Shown here: in pieces, positions 11,400-24,400 of the stretch
How the letters are laid out: each line of letters begins with the position of its first letter
How positions within the stretch are numbered: position 1 is the first letter of the stretch
Assembly: GCA_964017145.1 (NCBI GenBank)
Contig: OZ024848.1
Location: 1,934,501-1,998,500, forward strand
DNA from: Agrocybe praecox
Taxonomy: Eukaryota; Basidiomycota; Agaricomycetes; Agaricales; Agrocybaceae
Length of the DNA: 64,000 bases
Reading direction: 5' to 3'
Made by a program: the position numbers and the translations under genes
Notes under the pieces: generated by a model
Seen by the model: the letters and a program-made list of their open reading frames with translations, nothing else
The model's database searches: none
What the model was told of the DNA's origin: nothing

Positions 11400-14260
11400 T
11401 GGTTCAGGAATCACAGGTATATTCTATGCCTTATCCGTGTTTGTCAAAAGGTCGACCCACCCGTCAATTCCATAGCTCTCTAGCCACCATCCTCTGAACA
11501 TCGAAGACACCATTAGAATATGAGTTGCGATGGCAAGGTCGACCGACTCATTTTAACTTATCTTCTTCTCTGATACCTCTTGGAACACCAATAGAACACA
11601 CGACACGATTACGGCCATCTCATTACGACTTATACCCCCTACATCTTTGCTCATAAAGCATTGCATCACTATCTCGTTCTATCTTGTATCTCTTTTTCTC
11701 TGGCACCGGTCGAGGGTATGATAATCATCATGCGTTACCCTCAATTATTTATTACTATTTACATCTTGCTCTTCATCTGATCGTCGCGCCCTAGACGGCG
11801 AGCACTTTCAATGCGCGCTTCCTCACCCTTAGTCCTTCATTCTATTAACTATTGCCATTTTTACCCTCTGTTAGGTTACCTTCCGAGTATCATTCACCTA
11901 TTAGTTTGTAAACACCTTGTTGTATATGTACGCTCCCACCTACAATACACGTGTGCAAGAGTAATCCTAGTGCTTAAAATCATTGTAAAATCGCTATTCG
12001 ACTTGACGGTATTTTTCTCATGTCGCGCACGAACGCGTTACGGCAAAAGAATAATTGCATGACGGCACGCGACTGGACGAGCAAATCAACATTCTCATTA
12101 ATAATTGGCGAAAAAGCACAAATATTGGGTTTGCTAGGCAATGCTAGGCAGCGAAATGCGTAAACTCGTATGTTTACTATCTAACATTTCCACTCTTTCG
12201 ATTCGTATCTTTTTATTATGTAGAGCTTCAAAGTTGTTTTCTTCTCTCTTTCCCCATTGCCCCCTTCTGTTCGTCATTTTTTCGTTGTTAATTGTTTGTT
12301 TTTATTTCGTTTTTATTTTCGGTGTTTTGTTTTTCAGATCCTTCATCCTCTTTCACTGGACCTTTTATCATTCAAAGATAGTCATAGCCGGGGAGAAGAC
12401 CGCACTGGCATCAGAGGGTCGGTATGCTCCCGGTGTGCGACACATTCAGAAGTGTCATGAGAGGATTAGCTTCCTAGTGCGTACAACTGCAACGACGCCG
12501 CGCGACCGGGCAGGACCACGGAAGCCTCTCAGAGGACATTTAACTCCAACGTGCGCTTTTAAACACCGCAGCTCCACGGCCTTGAGCCAAATGTCAGGTC
12601 TAGACCAGGCTTAGCGAATCCGATGACAACAAGGCTTTTGAAGAGGAATCGGTGCTGGACGCATCGCTGGAAGTGCTGTACCGACTACATGAGTTTATAT
12701 GTGAGAGATAAGAGGCCGCACTTACCATAGGCGTAGCGCCCAACGTACATACAGGAAAAGAAGATGTGGTTGGGTCGAAGGTTTCTAAGACAAGCGTCGG
12801 CCCATATGAACTTTCAAAGAACAGCCATGGCAGACGCACCAGAGACTAACAACCCCACCATTAATAAAGGAAGAATGCCATGGCGGGCATCGATAGAGGG
12901 TTATGGTATGCAGTTTGTCTGGGGCCAAGGTGTCATCACGAGCACAACGAGAATGGTAAAGAGTTGACGTACGATGGAGGTCTCGCCAACCGAACACGAC
13001 ATGTGAGCGATGTCGCCAATCATGATGTGAAGGCGATGGTAGGGATGTATACGCTGCAGAGGAGCGAGCGATAGTCATCAAGATGATAAGAGCATGACAA
13101 GGTTAGGTATACAGCCAAAGCGCAGGGAGGGCATGTCGGAGGAGCAGACGATGGTGGTGGTTGGTAAGAAGGAGAGGTTTGAACGCAGGAAAGGCTTATA
13201 TACTACGGGCGGCAAATTGTCCTTGTTTGTTCTTTATCGATCGCCATCCCGAGAAATGGCGACCAATTGTTCAGAAAACATACGGAGGGCCGGCGATTAA
13301 TAGGCTAGAAATCGGACATGACGGGTGAAGGTGGACGCCGAATGCACACAGAACCGGAGAAACGTGGGCTGTCAATGACGAAGTGTGTGTTCCACAGAGC
13401 CGATGTGTGTGATTAGGCAACAAGACTGGGTCGTCTGTACTATCCAGGAGAGTCGAGAGGCGAATGGAGTGAAGATTTAATATCGCATTGGCCTTGTAAT
13501 CCTGGTAATCCTAATTATATGCGTCATTTGGATCACAAAATACGCAGATTACGTCGTACCGACAAACTGTATGCTAGCTACCGACACGAGTAAGGTCGAG
13601 ACCAGGCAACGACAATGATTTTACGCACGGCAAGGCGAATATCAGCGATAAGAGCACCGCTATCATTGTTTGGAGGCACTCGAGCCACGGTCGTCTCCTG
13701 ATAACTGGGATACGAGTCAATGTCGGTCATAAAAAATGGGCCTTAATGATGGCGGCAAGACGTGAAACACTGGAGATGAGGATAACAGTCCTACGAAGAT
13801 CTATCCAAGAAGTGGAGGTCCCAACAGGACACGTCGTCGCTCTGGAGTGAAAGAGGTGCCCATCTTCATAAAACGCAAGGCAACCAAGATGGATCAAGTG
13901 TTACAGACTGTCAAAGTTCCAGCGTGGTGTTGGGTAATTCTCGGAACGATATTCGCCATTAGAAATACTGCAAATCCTCTTTCACCAAGTCGTCGCGTAG
14001 CAAACATATTTTCATCTGCTGGAATTCGACACAAACGCCTCTCACGCTCTTTTGACACTGCCTATCAGCAAGTCAGTCCAAGGACCCTTGTTGATATAGA
14101 CGCAGCAATGCAGAACGATTTTGGCGAAGTAAGAGAGGAGCTTGTGGTATTCAGCTTCTTTGTGACGGAATGGTTCAACCTGTGGCATTTGCCTGCGAGC
14201 ATTCCTTCGAATAGGTGCGTCACTGCGTCCTCGAAAAGCTTCCCAAGGAATGCGGTATGA
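11400..14260. other. Long stretch without recognisable genes
   Basis: Apart from short frames without family features, nothing is recognised across 2.8 kb. The part 12,140-12,370 is T-rich. Between 12,600 and 13,300 short frames on both strands look like random open reading. Confidence 0.4.
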
Positions 14261-14269
14261 GAGCATGAA

Positions 14270-15900
14270 GGTCTGACGATAGTCTGAGGCGGCGTTTGTA
14301 GGCGGCGAAATGTCCGATAACGTCTCCAACAGAGATTGCAGACACGGCGTGGCAGGAACAACCGAAGCCGTCGTCGCTGGAATCTGGACAGGAGGAACCG
14401 AGACATCCGCTGGTGCTTGGGGTGATGCACTCGGAACCGCAGGCGCACGATAAGTCGTCGATGGTGGTGCTGGTGGTGTTGATGCTGCTGCAAAAAGACA
14501 GGACGGTATACTCCCACTCAGCCGCCTCCTTCCTTCTTCCTTCAGCTTCGGATCCTATTCGACCTGGATGGTATTTCTGAACGCTCCATGAACTTTCTTC
14601 TCCTTGTCGTCTTTCTCTGCAGGGGATTGACTGGGTGGTGAGAGGGTGTTGGAAGCCGCGTAAGCATTGGAAGCGGAAGCAGCAGCACCGACACCGCATG
14701 CGAACGGATTGTCTTCGCTCAGACCCAACGCAACAGGGCTGGCGAACTTATTCTGGCCAGGGCCTTCCTTATTCCGTGGTGTAGCTGGCTGATGTTAAAT
14801 TACCAGCCGGCTTAGAAACGAGAGAAGGTGGAGGAAAAGTGAGGAGCGATACGAATGGGCCGCTGACGACGCCATTAGCGAGTGACGAAGGCGAACTCTC
14901 GTAGAGATATTTTTTGTTGGATCGAATAGCTTCGACTGTGCATGGGTACAGTGGTGGTGGTACCAATCGGCGGAACAGCATTGGACGACGCCGACCTCTT
15001 GCTCATCGCCTGCGAACGATGGCTCCGCGCTCTGCGATGTACGATTCCCTTTTTGGTGGATGTAGCAGACACCCGAGACGATTTGGGAGAAGAGTTGGGC
15101 TGCATCTTTTTCGCGCAGGTATCGGTGCGCGAGGATGTGATCGAATTGTTCGCCTCCAGAGGCGTGTTCCAGGAGTATACCGATGTATTTGTCGGGTTCG
15201 ATGAGGTCGCATAGTCGGACAATTTGAGCATCTACGGAGAAGAAAAACTAGTCAGTAAAATAATTTTGAAAAGAAACATCGCATGTCGGTGCATAAGACG
15301 AGAGAACAAAAAGAAACGGCCGTTTGAAGGCAGAAAGTGAACGTATGCTGCGCCTCCTCTTCCACAAATGCTGGCGCCAACAAAGCGCGAGAACGGAGGT
15401 CCAGATAGGAAAAAAACAGAGCTCTTGGGCCAAAACACACCTTTAGAACCTCGTCCTAACGGTACTGTCAACATTACCCCCCTGATCAATTTCACCGCGA
15501 TCTCCTCTCCCCACTGACTATGCAAACCGAGCTCGACCTTTCTAAACTCGCCCACTCCCAGGAGTAAATGCGGCCCAAACTTGGGAATGGTCCGATGTGG
15601 ATGGGGAGCCGCGTAAGCTAGGACAGCGCCTACGCAAGTGTTGTTGCGTTCGGGTTCCCGCCGGGATGTGCGGTCGCTGGGTGGCTCTGTTGATAATCCC
15701 GTAGGTTCGGACGTTGGTGTTTGCATCTAGATGAACTTGGAAGTGCTGGTGTGCTCTGTGTCGATGGGCATGTGTCGTCCTCCTGCATCGCCGCCGCCGC
15801 CAGCTCGTGAGTGTGAATGACTTGAGGAAGAACCTTGGGGTGATGCAGGCAATGTGGACCGGTAGGAGTGATGGAGATGAACCAGACACGGACTCTTCCA
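14270..15900 (-). pseudogene. Broken Kin4/Snf1-like Ser/Thr protein kinase, copy 1
   Basis: Minus-strand reading gives a kinase N-lobe at 15,590-15,480: LLLGVGEFRKVELG with KVELGLHSQWGEEIAVKLIR, including the VAVK-type lysine. After an intron region, IVRLCDLIEPDKYIGILLE, HILAHRYLREKDAAQLF and a shifted GIVHR follow (15,223-15,035). The sequence then jumps to Ser/Thr-rich C-terminal tail material (15,030-14,330), so most of the C-lobe, with HRDLK-N and DFG, is missing. The glycine loop has lost its third glycine (GVGEFR for GEGEFG). A frameshift lies before GIVHR and a HPN triplet is missing before IVRL. The layout fits fungal Kin4-like kinases. It is divergent from the NWD1 segment and matched by a second broken copy at 32.6-34.6 kb. 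Confidence 0.75.
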
Positions 15901-17600
15901 AGGCGCTCGAAAGTTCCATGTGTCCCAACAACTCTTCCATATGTCCATCCCGGTCCCTGGGCCCTATCCTTCGTCTTGCAGAAATAGCAATATCGTTCTG
16001 TACCACTTTCACGTCCTCGTTTCATCGATATCCTCCATTTTCTTCATGCGTTTCGCGTGCGTCCTCCGATTCTTTCATAACTCATCTTTAATGACTCGCC
16101 CATTCAGCAAATTGACGCGTAGGATTCAAATCGAAGAAAAGAGTCGAGGATAAAGAATGAAAAACAAAGTTATAGTCGGTACGTGATGCTCACATGTCGG
16201 GTTAGGTCCGGATCAAAATCTGCATCTCTCGGTCGGATCGCTTCTGTCCTTCGTTCGTCCTATTCGTCGCTGTGTGTTACGGTCTCTGGTCAATGGTATC
16301 CTGAACGTTCGTCGTTCATTGGCGTCATTCCTCTCTGTTCACCGTTTCTTTTGCTCTATGACCTCTCTTTCCGCTTCGTTATTGTTCTTTCTCTTCCAAT
16401 CTCCCTTTACTTCTGTTTCTGGTCAATGGCTTCTTAAATGCATGTCGTTAGTCGGCTTCGTTCTTTTCTGCTGTTGCGCTCATGGTATGGCAATCTGTCT
16501 TTATGACTCATCATCTCCTCCTTTGACCACTTCTTTCTCATTTGCCTCCTATACAGCCGCATCCGCATCCGCATCAATAAATTTCCTCCCAAAAGCGTCT
16601 CTTTTTCAAGTTACTTTTCATCAAAATGTTACATAGAATCTGTGGTCCAGTGCACATATCACCTGACACGTACCTGGTCGCTGTTGTGCACAGTGCAGCT
16701 TTTTATATCGTTCTCCGCCTGCCATTCCACTTCAATCACTTCCTCTACCTCTCCTCGTTCTTCCTCTTCGTGGACTCATGCACCACCAAAGTACCTCGTC
16801 CCATGGAGTTACTTCTGCCTTCTCCGAGATGACTTGGGTTTCTTCTCATTCACATTCTTCGCAGTTGCATTCACCACCACAATCATAATCGCATCAGTAT
16901 TTGCGTTCCCGTCAAAGCTTGGAGCCTGCATCTTCTGCACCTCGGGATATTCCAAGCTCCTCATCAAATGCTGGTCGTGGAATTGAGAAGCTGGCATTTT
17001 GGAAGAAATTTCATGCGCTAGTTGAAAGAACAAAGATGGTTGATGGTTTCGTTATGGTTTGAAAAAAGATGGAAGCGTAGGAGATTCGATTTGACCATCA
17101 CGACTGCGACAAAACAACATTCGTTCGGAAGTCAATATAACCAAGAAAAAAATCAACAATTGTATTTCTATCACATCAACGTTCAACGTTCAACGCCAAA
17201 CTATGATAATTATAATATCCTATTCCCTTTATTATTCGATTCGCGTCGCCTTTCTTCCTTGCTCATGTCTCGTTTCGTTCATTTCGTTATGTTCACATTA
17301 TTAGAGTTTGGTTCTTCCTTCCTTCCTTTCCTCTCTCGCACTGCGTATAATGGCTTGATTCCTCACCTTTCCATTTCGTTGACTCTCACGACGTATCAAT
17401 TCACTATATTACATATTAGACGACATCCGCGCATTCATTCACATCGTTACCGAAACATACTTCATCTTTTATATCCCGACTCCCTTCCGCTCCTGGTATC
17501 GTACCTATATATCACTTCACTGTACATCAGCAGGCTACACCTAGTTTTTTCCTCCTTCTACGAGTTAAGATATTGTATATTAGTTATTTACGTTTATACA
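15848..17600. repeat. Segment-1 copy of the block upstream of NWD genes
   Basis: This block recurs at 34,598-35,560 and 56,963-59,150 with indels. Shared landmarks are GAAGAAAAGAGTCGAGG, a GGGTTAGG..CGGATCAAA string, a T/C-rich stretch with repeated CTGGTCAATGG, a string ATCTGTGGTCCA (unit 1 at about 16,638), and a short conserved coding tail. It looks like the intergenic region and 3' end of a plus-strand gene lying between the kinase and the NWD gene. Confidence 0.8.
16895..17062 (+). other. Conserved coding tail ...VDGFVMV, copy 1
   Basis: The 3' end of an open frame preserved in all three segments: SRQSLEPASSAPRDIPSSS, then KLAFWKKFHA and TKMVDGFVMV followed by TGA at 17,060-17,062. In this copy an upstream TAA interrupts the frame near 16,890. 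The same peptide end is seen at 35,200 and 58,506. The upstream part of the gene was not found, so this is probably the last exon of a truncated, unidentified gene. Confidence 0.45.
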
Positions 17601-17884
17601 TGGATTCAATAAGAATGATTTGTAAACTTGGCGGGTAGCTAGCTGTTATACCGTTCCAATATCTGTTTTGACTTTTCATAGTCCGATTGAATCCCGCTTG
17701 ATAGGCGACGGATAGGATGGGCAATGAAACCATAACAAATGACCAAATAACGAACTTAACAGTGGTCGTGGGCCTGCTTTCCACCAACGGACGATCCCAC
17801 TAACCACTGCGCCAACACTTTAATTCTTTTATACAACCAGAGACACGTGTCACGAATGTTATTCTTAAGTGTGCGAAGATCACG
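17063..17884. promoter_or_regulatory. Upstream region of NWD1
   Basis: No independent gene. The part 17,540-17,884 is closely matched upstream of NWD2 and NWD3, so a shared promoter and leader likely lie here, though no exact core element could be assigned. A minus-strand open stretch across the leader is a shadow of the duplicated sequence. Confidence 0.4.
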
Positions 17885-18040
17885 ATGAAAACTCTGCATC
17901 ACCTGTGGCAGTGGCAAAGGCAGTGGCTCAGCCCAATCTCCAATGTCCTCGTCTCAAGCACCGCCGAAACGCAAATGGTTGAAGAAGATATTCCATCGAG
18001 GCTCCGCTGCCACTCCTACGAGCTCAATGCATGGCCCTGA
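17885..18040 (+). promoter_or_regulatory. Overlapping upstream ORF, NWD1
   Basis: An ATG 58 bases before the NWD1 start opens a 51-codon frame (MKTLHHLWQWQRQW...) that overlaps the NWD1 start in the +1 frame and ends TGA at 18,038-18,040. Equivalent overlapping frames precede NWD2 and NWD3. If inside the mRNA leader it should reduce initiation at the receptor ATG. Persistence in three copies may simply reflect shared descent. Confidence 0.45.
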
Positions 18041-21000
18041 ACCAGCTGTGTCCGCCAATCCTACCAGCTCAATTCACGGCCCTGAACCAGCTGTGTCTAA
18101 TGAACACTTGAACGCTTCCCAACCATCAACTCAGGCGAAAGTACAGGAAACCTTGCAAATATCCGGAAGATTCGCACTGTCGATCTTGCCCAAAGTAGCG
18201 GGATGCATTGAAGAGAATCCGGTAAAGATGGCTTTCAGTATATTGAAAGCCATCATGGAAGTACGGAAAGTATGTTATGTTTTGGTAAAATACTAACTTA
18301 TCCCTTAACTAACGATAACACTCTTCCTGGCAGGATATCAACGATAACGAAGATGAACTGCAAAGGATTCTCGAAGAGACATTGAATTTGCTCAGTACTG
18401 TATTCGCGAAAATGGAGGTGTCATCTAATCCACAGAGTGTTGTCAATCAAACAATTGAACAGTACAAGAGGTGTGCAATCTTTAACTAACGGAATACTTT
18501 CCTTTATCTGATCGCCATCCAGAGAAATCAGCAGGCAATTAGACAGAATAAAGACTCTCCACGACAGCCTCCGCTCGAGCGTAATTCGTCAATTTGACTA
18601 TGAACACTACAAGGGTCAGCTAAAGGATATTTCCCGAAAAATTGGAGGGGCGACGAATAGGTTCAATGTGTGTATCTTTATTTTCGTTTCAATTGCCGCT
18701 TGGTCAATGTTTCACAGACTGCTATGGTGGGTACCACTGCGACAATGGTAAATGAATTACGCGACACAATGCGAGTAAGTATCTGGTCGTCGGTAAAAGA
18801 GTGTCCTATTGATGACTTTTTAGGACGAAAAGCTTCGCAAAGATTTACAGCCTTCCAAGATGGCTGACCATCGATTTGTCCACAACGGGAAAGGCGCATT
18901 GAAGCGTGAAATTTGCGCCAAGGGAACACGTGTCGATATCATAAATGAAATATCGAATTGGGCCAACGATTCCTCCGAAGGCAGTCCGCCTGTCTTCTGG
19001 TTGACCGGTCAAGCAGGGTCAGGCAAAACGACTATTGCTTATACCATCACGAAGATATTCACGGAAGCACGGTGGACCCCTCTGGGAGCCAATTTTCTTT
19101 GCTCCCGACAATTTCAAGAAACGCGAAATCTCCAACGCATAGTTCCTACTATCGTCTTTCAGCTTGCACGAAATTGCACAGTGTTCGGGGACGCTTTAAA
19201 AGCAGTGGATACGACCGACGCTGTAGACTCTCACACTGTTGACCAACAAATCGAGAAGTTCCTCTTTCAACCCTTGAAGGAACGCCAACATCAGCATGGC
19301 CTACCAGACTACCTTGTCGTCATTGATGCCCTAGATGAGATTGAGGATACCAAAGGAACTTCGTTTTTAGAAGAACTCCTCAAGTCGATTCAAGCGAACA
19401 AGATCACAGGCCTGAAGTTCCTGGTCACCAGTAGACCAGATCCTGATATCGTGGATCTGTGCAAAACGTTTCCGCCAGGTGCTGTTTGTCAGCTTCAAAA
19501 TGTCCCAATAGAAGATGCAAAGCGCGATATCGGGACATACTTAGACATTGAACTAAAAACACTCGGCGGAACCCCGGAAATGGAGAAATTGAACGAACAG
19601 GCTGCGGGCCTTTTCATCTTTGCTGCCACCGTAGTGAAGATTCTGACGGGGCGTAAGCTGGCTCGCAGTGAGCAGCTCAAGCGGCTCGACTCCCTCCTCT
19701 CTTCCAATTCATCTAGATTTGGCTCGATCGACCAATTGTACCAGCAGATTATGCGCGACGCATTTTCAAACGTAGACGACGATCCTGAACTTCTCTCCGC
19801 TCGTCTGAGCATCCTCTACACTTTTCTCTGTTCTGTCGAACGAATATCCTGCTCCGTCGCCGCCAGCTTGCTGAACACTGATGTTGAAGTTGCACAAATT
19901 GTTCTTGACAACCTCCATGCCGTTCTCTACGTTCGAGATGATCGGGTTTATTGGTATCACTCTTCCTTTCCCGACTTCATTTTCAATCATACACACTCAA
20001 ACTTTCGTGTTGATGACCAGCATTTCGCGTTCTCGTGCGACCTAGCAACTCAACATGGCATTTTATCCCGTACCTGTTTCCGCATCATGCAATCGGACGA
20101 AATTGGATTGCGATTCAACATGGGGGATATAAAATCGTCATACTTGCTGGACTCTGAGCACCCTGAAGAGTTGCGTGAGAACGTTGAGAGAAACATAACT
20201 CCTACGCTCAGATATTCATGTGTTCATTGGGCACATCATTTGTCCTTTTCTCTGGACGCAGAACACGAACATATTTACGAAGTGCTTTCTGATTTCCTTC
20301 AAATCCGTGTTTTGTTCTGGATTGAGGTCATGAACCTACTTGGAAAGAGCGGCGACTGTTCCTATTTGTTGCAAAATGCGAGGAGCTGTGTATTAAAGGT
20401 ACCGATGTTTCTTTTTTCATGCATCTTCAACTGATGATACGTTTATAGATGAACAACAGTGTAGTTCTTGCAAAAGATCTTCAAGAAGTCACCAATTTTG
20501 CCATGCATTTTGTTGGCTGCCCGGCAGCCGACTCAACGCCACACTTGTACATCTCATCATTGGCAACATGGCAATCCACTTCGTCTCTATCAAAGTCATG
20601 GAAGGATGCATTTCTGGGCATTCCTACGTATACAACTACGAAAGGAATCATTGACTTACCTTTAATGACGAAGCGAATTGGATTCATCGAGTCTGTTGCA
20701 TTCTCCATCGATGGCACACAAGTCGTGGCTGCAACGACAACCGCTATATTGGTGTTAGACGCCACTACCGGCCGACAGCAACGTGTGTTGAATGTTGAGG
20801 ATTGCGATTATGTCAAATTTTCGAGGGATGGTACAAGACTGGTGGCTCGCTCCCTCGAAATAGTTCATATATGGGACACATCTACTTACCAACTACTAAA
20901 AAGGTTTTATGCCGACTACGCAACAATCTCAATTGAAGGAACACAAATTCTGGCCATCTCGATCGTCCATCCCACTGATGCATTCTGTCAAGTACAGGTG

Positions 21001-22722
21001 CTGGATGTTTCAACAGGCACCATACTGAGCACGGTGAAGATGCCCTTGAAATACAATTTCGGGTCATCCGTGTCCTTTTCAAGCGTCTCAAAGAAAATTT
21101 TAATCGTGTTTGACAAATTTATTCAATTATGGGATATATCGACAGGTCGCGCGATGAAAGCACCTACACTTGAAGGCCACACTTCCTTTATTTCGTCGAC
21201 TTCATTTTCGCCTGACGCAAAACATGTTGTGACATCCTCGTTGGATGGTACTGTACGGGTGTGGGACGCATCGACTGGAAAGTCATTGATGGTATTGCAA
21301 CATAAAAGGCCAGTCGCTACACTCGACTTCTCATCCGATGGCATACATGTAGTGTCCAGTCTACTGTCCGGAACTTTGCATGTGTGGAACACAACAACAG
21401 GTGCAGAATTAATGGTCTTTGATACCAATGCAGATACTGCCGGCTCGGTTGCGTTTTCACCAGATGGTATGCGTATAGTCTCAGGGTCAGAGAGTGCTAT
21501 ACATGTTTGGTCTTGGGACAGGTCGGCACAAATTGATGACACCCAGGATATCAAGGGGCCATCTAGCGTTCCACGAGAGGTCATTATAAATGTTGCAATG
21601 ACGGATGACTCCAAGAAAATCATGTCTGCCACCCACTCCAAAGTTCAGATCTGGGATGCAGTAACAGGGACCGAGCTAAAAGAAATATCGAGTTCTCCCA
21701 TATTCTCCGCCAACATCTCTAAAAACGGTGAATACATTGTTTCCTGCCTACAAGATGAATATCAATCTGTAGTGGTGTGGGATGCAACAACTGGCGACAA
21801 AGTAGTTCATTTGAACAGTACGGTCCGGGCCAAGACCAATTCATATTATCCTACATTCACACCCGTTGTCGTTGGATTGTCGAGAAGTGGGAAAAAAATT
21901 GCCATTAGCAGAGAAGAACCTCGGACGGTGGAAATATGGAATATACAAACGGGTAAAGAAATAGAGATTGACATCGACAATTTCCTGTCTTTTCTCTCGT
22001 TCTCAAATGACGAACAATACATCGTGTGTGGCTCGGTACATGGACTCAGTAACCCTGTCTGCATCTCCATCTATAACGCCTTGACAGGTGATATGATCCA
22101 GGAGATTTACAGTGACGTTACCAGCGACCCACGTCTTGGGGCTTTATTCTCAAGCAACGGGAAAGATGTTATAGTTTGTTCGAAAGACATCCTAACGAAA
22201 AAAATCTTGTTCGAAGTTTGGGATATATCATCTGGCCAACTCCTGAATACAGTCAAAGGATCCTCGTATGGGCATGGTAGCTATGTAGAGTTTTACCTTG
22301 AATGCGTCGATCTCTCAAACGATGGAAAGAAGCTTGTCGCAGTTTGTAGTGATGGATTTATACGAATTTTGGACGTTCTCGAAGGTGGCAAGATAACGGT
22401 GATTGGCTATTCGGGAAGGACCACTACAGTCACCTTTTCCAGCGACGATAAACGAATAGTCTCTGGCTCTGGATCCGAGGATGGATCTGTGTATGTTTGG
22501 GATTTGGATAAGGACACAGAGGAGAGTTGGACACTACAAGAGAGCAATTGGATCACGTCTTCCCGAGAACGAGAGCACAGGCTTATGTGGGTGTCTGAAA
22601 TATTGCGGGTCATCCAACCACGTAACACTCTGATTATATCGCCTCGAATGCATGGTTCTGTTGACTTCAAAGGGGCTATGATTGGCGAAGACTGGGGGAA
22701 ATGCTACACTCGCTCTCCTTAA
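17943..22722 (+). CDS. NWD1, NACHT-WD40 STAND receptor, 1,504 residues
   Basis: Proposed exons: 17943-18269, 18334-18470, 18523-18667, 18718-18774, 18824-20398, 20449-22722; all junctions keep frame, stop TAA. Residues 1-222 are a Ser-rich leader and a helical domain (GRFALSILPKVAG..., KIGGATNRFN). NACHT follows: Walker A GQAGSGKTT at 284-292, Walker B YLVVIDALDE at 385-394, SRPD near 425, and the winged-helix HSSFPDFIFN. The last exon (748-1504) encodes about a dozen WD40-like blades (e.g. VAFSPDGMRIVSGSESAIHVW, split by eye), diverged from each other rather than near-identical. STAND NTPases of this layout are signal-activated switches that oligomerise on ligand binding by the propeller. 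The last exon has no internal intron, unlike NWD2 and NWD3. A 15-codon tandem repeat (SS.HGPEPAVS) sits in the leader. The initial ATG is chosen because it is conserved in all copies and leads into the spliced frame. Confidence 0.9.
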
Positions 22723-24400
22723 TATGTAGCATTTTGAATATGTTTCCTTCGAGCTGTATCCTAATATTCCAAGTGGAACAAAGATATCTTCTATCTTCTC
22801 CACTGTAAGTACTAATTTTAAAAGTGAGAATTTTCCTCCGCAAGAGGTAATGATGAAGTAGCTTGATATCCGACTCCCACAATACTAGATGAGAGAGTTG
22901 CGTCGGTATTGGGATGTGGAAATCTTGTTCAGCCTTCCTCAACTCGGAGAATGAAAATTGATGGTGCGAATAACCTTCCCTTTGAAGGCAGAGAATATAA
23001 TGAGAGCCGAAAGGATGAGAGTTGTGAGGAAAGGACAGTGGGATCCCTGTGAGGGGACTCAGAGCCAGTGCTTGACCATGGCCCATTTAACTTGTGGCCG
23101 TTCGTCAGGTTTGCGCTGCATGAATATGACGAGGAGACCCTTCAGGAATATTCAAAGATTTCCCGAAGATGTCGCGATAATCTGTGAATCGGGAATAGAG
23201 ACTTCGTGGAGAGACGACCCGTAGCTGACAAGATTCAAGAAAATATTCCGATTTGGCGGTCGATGGTGAATAGTACTTTTTTTGACCTTCAGTTTTCCAA
23301 TCTCTTCGAATTATGTCCAAAGAAGGTAGACCAATATCCGCGACAACGGAAAGAAGGACTACAGTTATCATCGAGAAAAGAGCTGCCTGGCCATGTGCAT
23401 GCTCATGGACCAAGTTACGCGTACGGGTGTTGATGGATGTGCGTGGTCAAAATTTTATGCTGAAGTATCGGTATATTTTTATAGGTTTTATTCTATGCGC
23501 CACCGAATTGCAGCACTCTTGAGCCGCCTATAAGAGCTATATTCTAATATTGTCAATGTCTCTTCCGGAGTCCCCCCACAGAGAATCTTGCAGCGCCTAC
23601 AGGACGTATGATTCTCGTTTCCGTGTGAAAGGGAATCGAATGCTATTTATAAATGTACAAAGCCGAAGGGTGGGACAAGAAACAAGTGAAAGCTCAAAAT
23701 GTGTGAAGATGCGGATGCACGGAAACGGAAGGAAGGAGGAACGACATTCGGATTCCACCCTCCACTTTACCTCCGCTATAAATAGCCATACATACATAAA
23801 ACCCAATTGTTTGCCCATGAACGACACGAGTAACCCTTTGCTACTACTCTCTGGAAGACGTATACGATCCTCGAAGCGGTAGCGTATACTAGAACATGTC
23901 CTGGTCAGTGCAGCACGCACGCGGACGCCGGAGACGACTGAAATAACAAGGTATGCATTTGAAAAGCCACAAGATGAGTACTGTCGCCTCACTAATTGAA
24001 AACAATAACAACAAAAACACAGGACATCCTCCACCCTAAATGTGATACAGATATATCATATACAATACACTTTCGTTTGTCGTTCACTTGCTTGCTGCTC
24101 TTACTTCCTTCCTTCACGGCGAGTTAGTTTGTACAGGTTGCCAGGAGCAGGCAAATCAGGTTTCGTCAAACACGTCGAGCATTTAGTCGATTAGTTCCTG
24201 AATAAATAAATGGCGATAGGTCAGTCGAATTGTCCATGCCGTGCCGAGCAAATCCCTCTGCTGGTCGGAGCATTGGCAATAAGGAAGGATAGAAAGGTAA
24301 AAAAAGACAAAAAGAAAATCGCAGCGAGCGATCAAAGAAGATAAGACCAAAGATACAAAAAAGGGGGAAATTAGAGAGGAAAAAAAGCAGGAAAGGGGCT
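22723..24400. other. Spacer between NWD1 and the IDP1 pseudogene
   Basis: No gene recognised. Its end (about 23,530-24,400) is closely matched at 40,780-41,590 after NWD2. The part 22,760-23,530 has no counterpart there, where about 140 bp of different sequence lies instead, so the two segments differ by a replacement. Confidence 0.6.
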
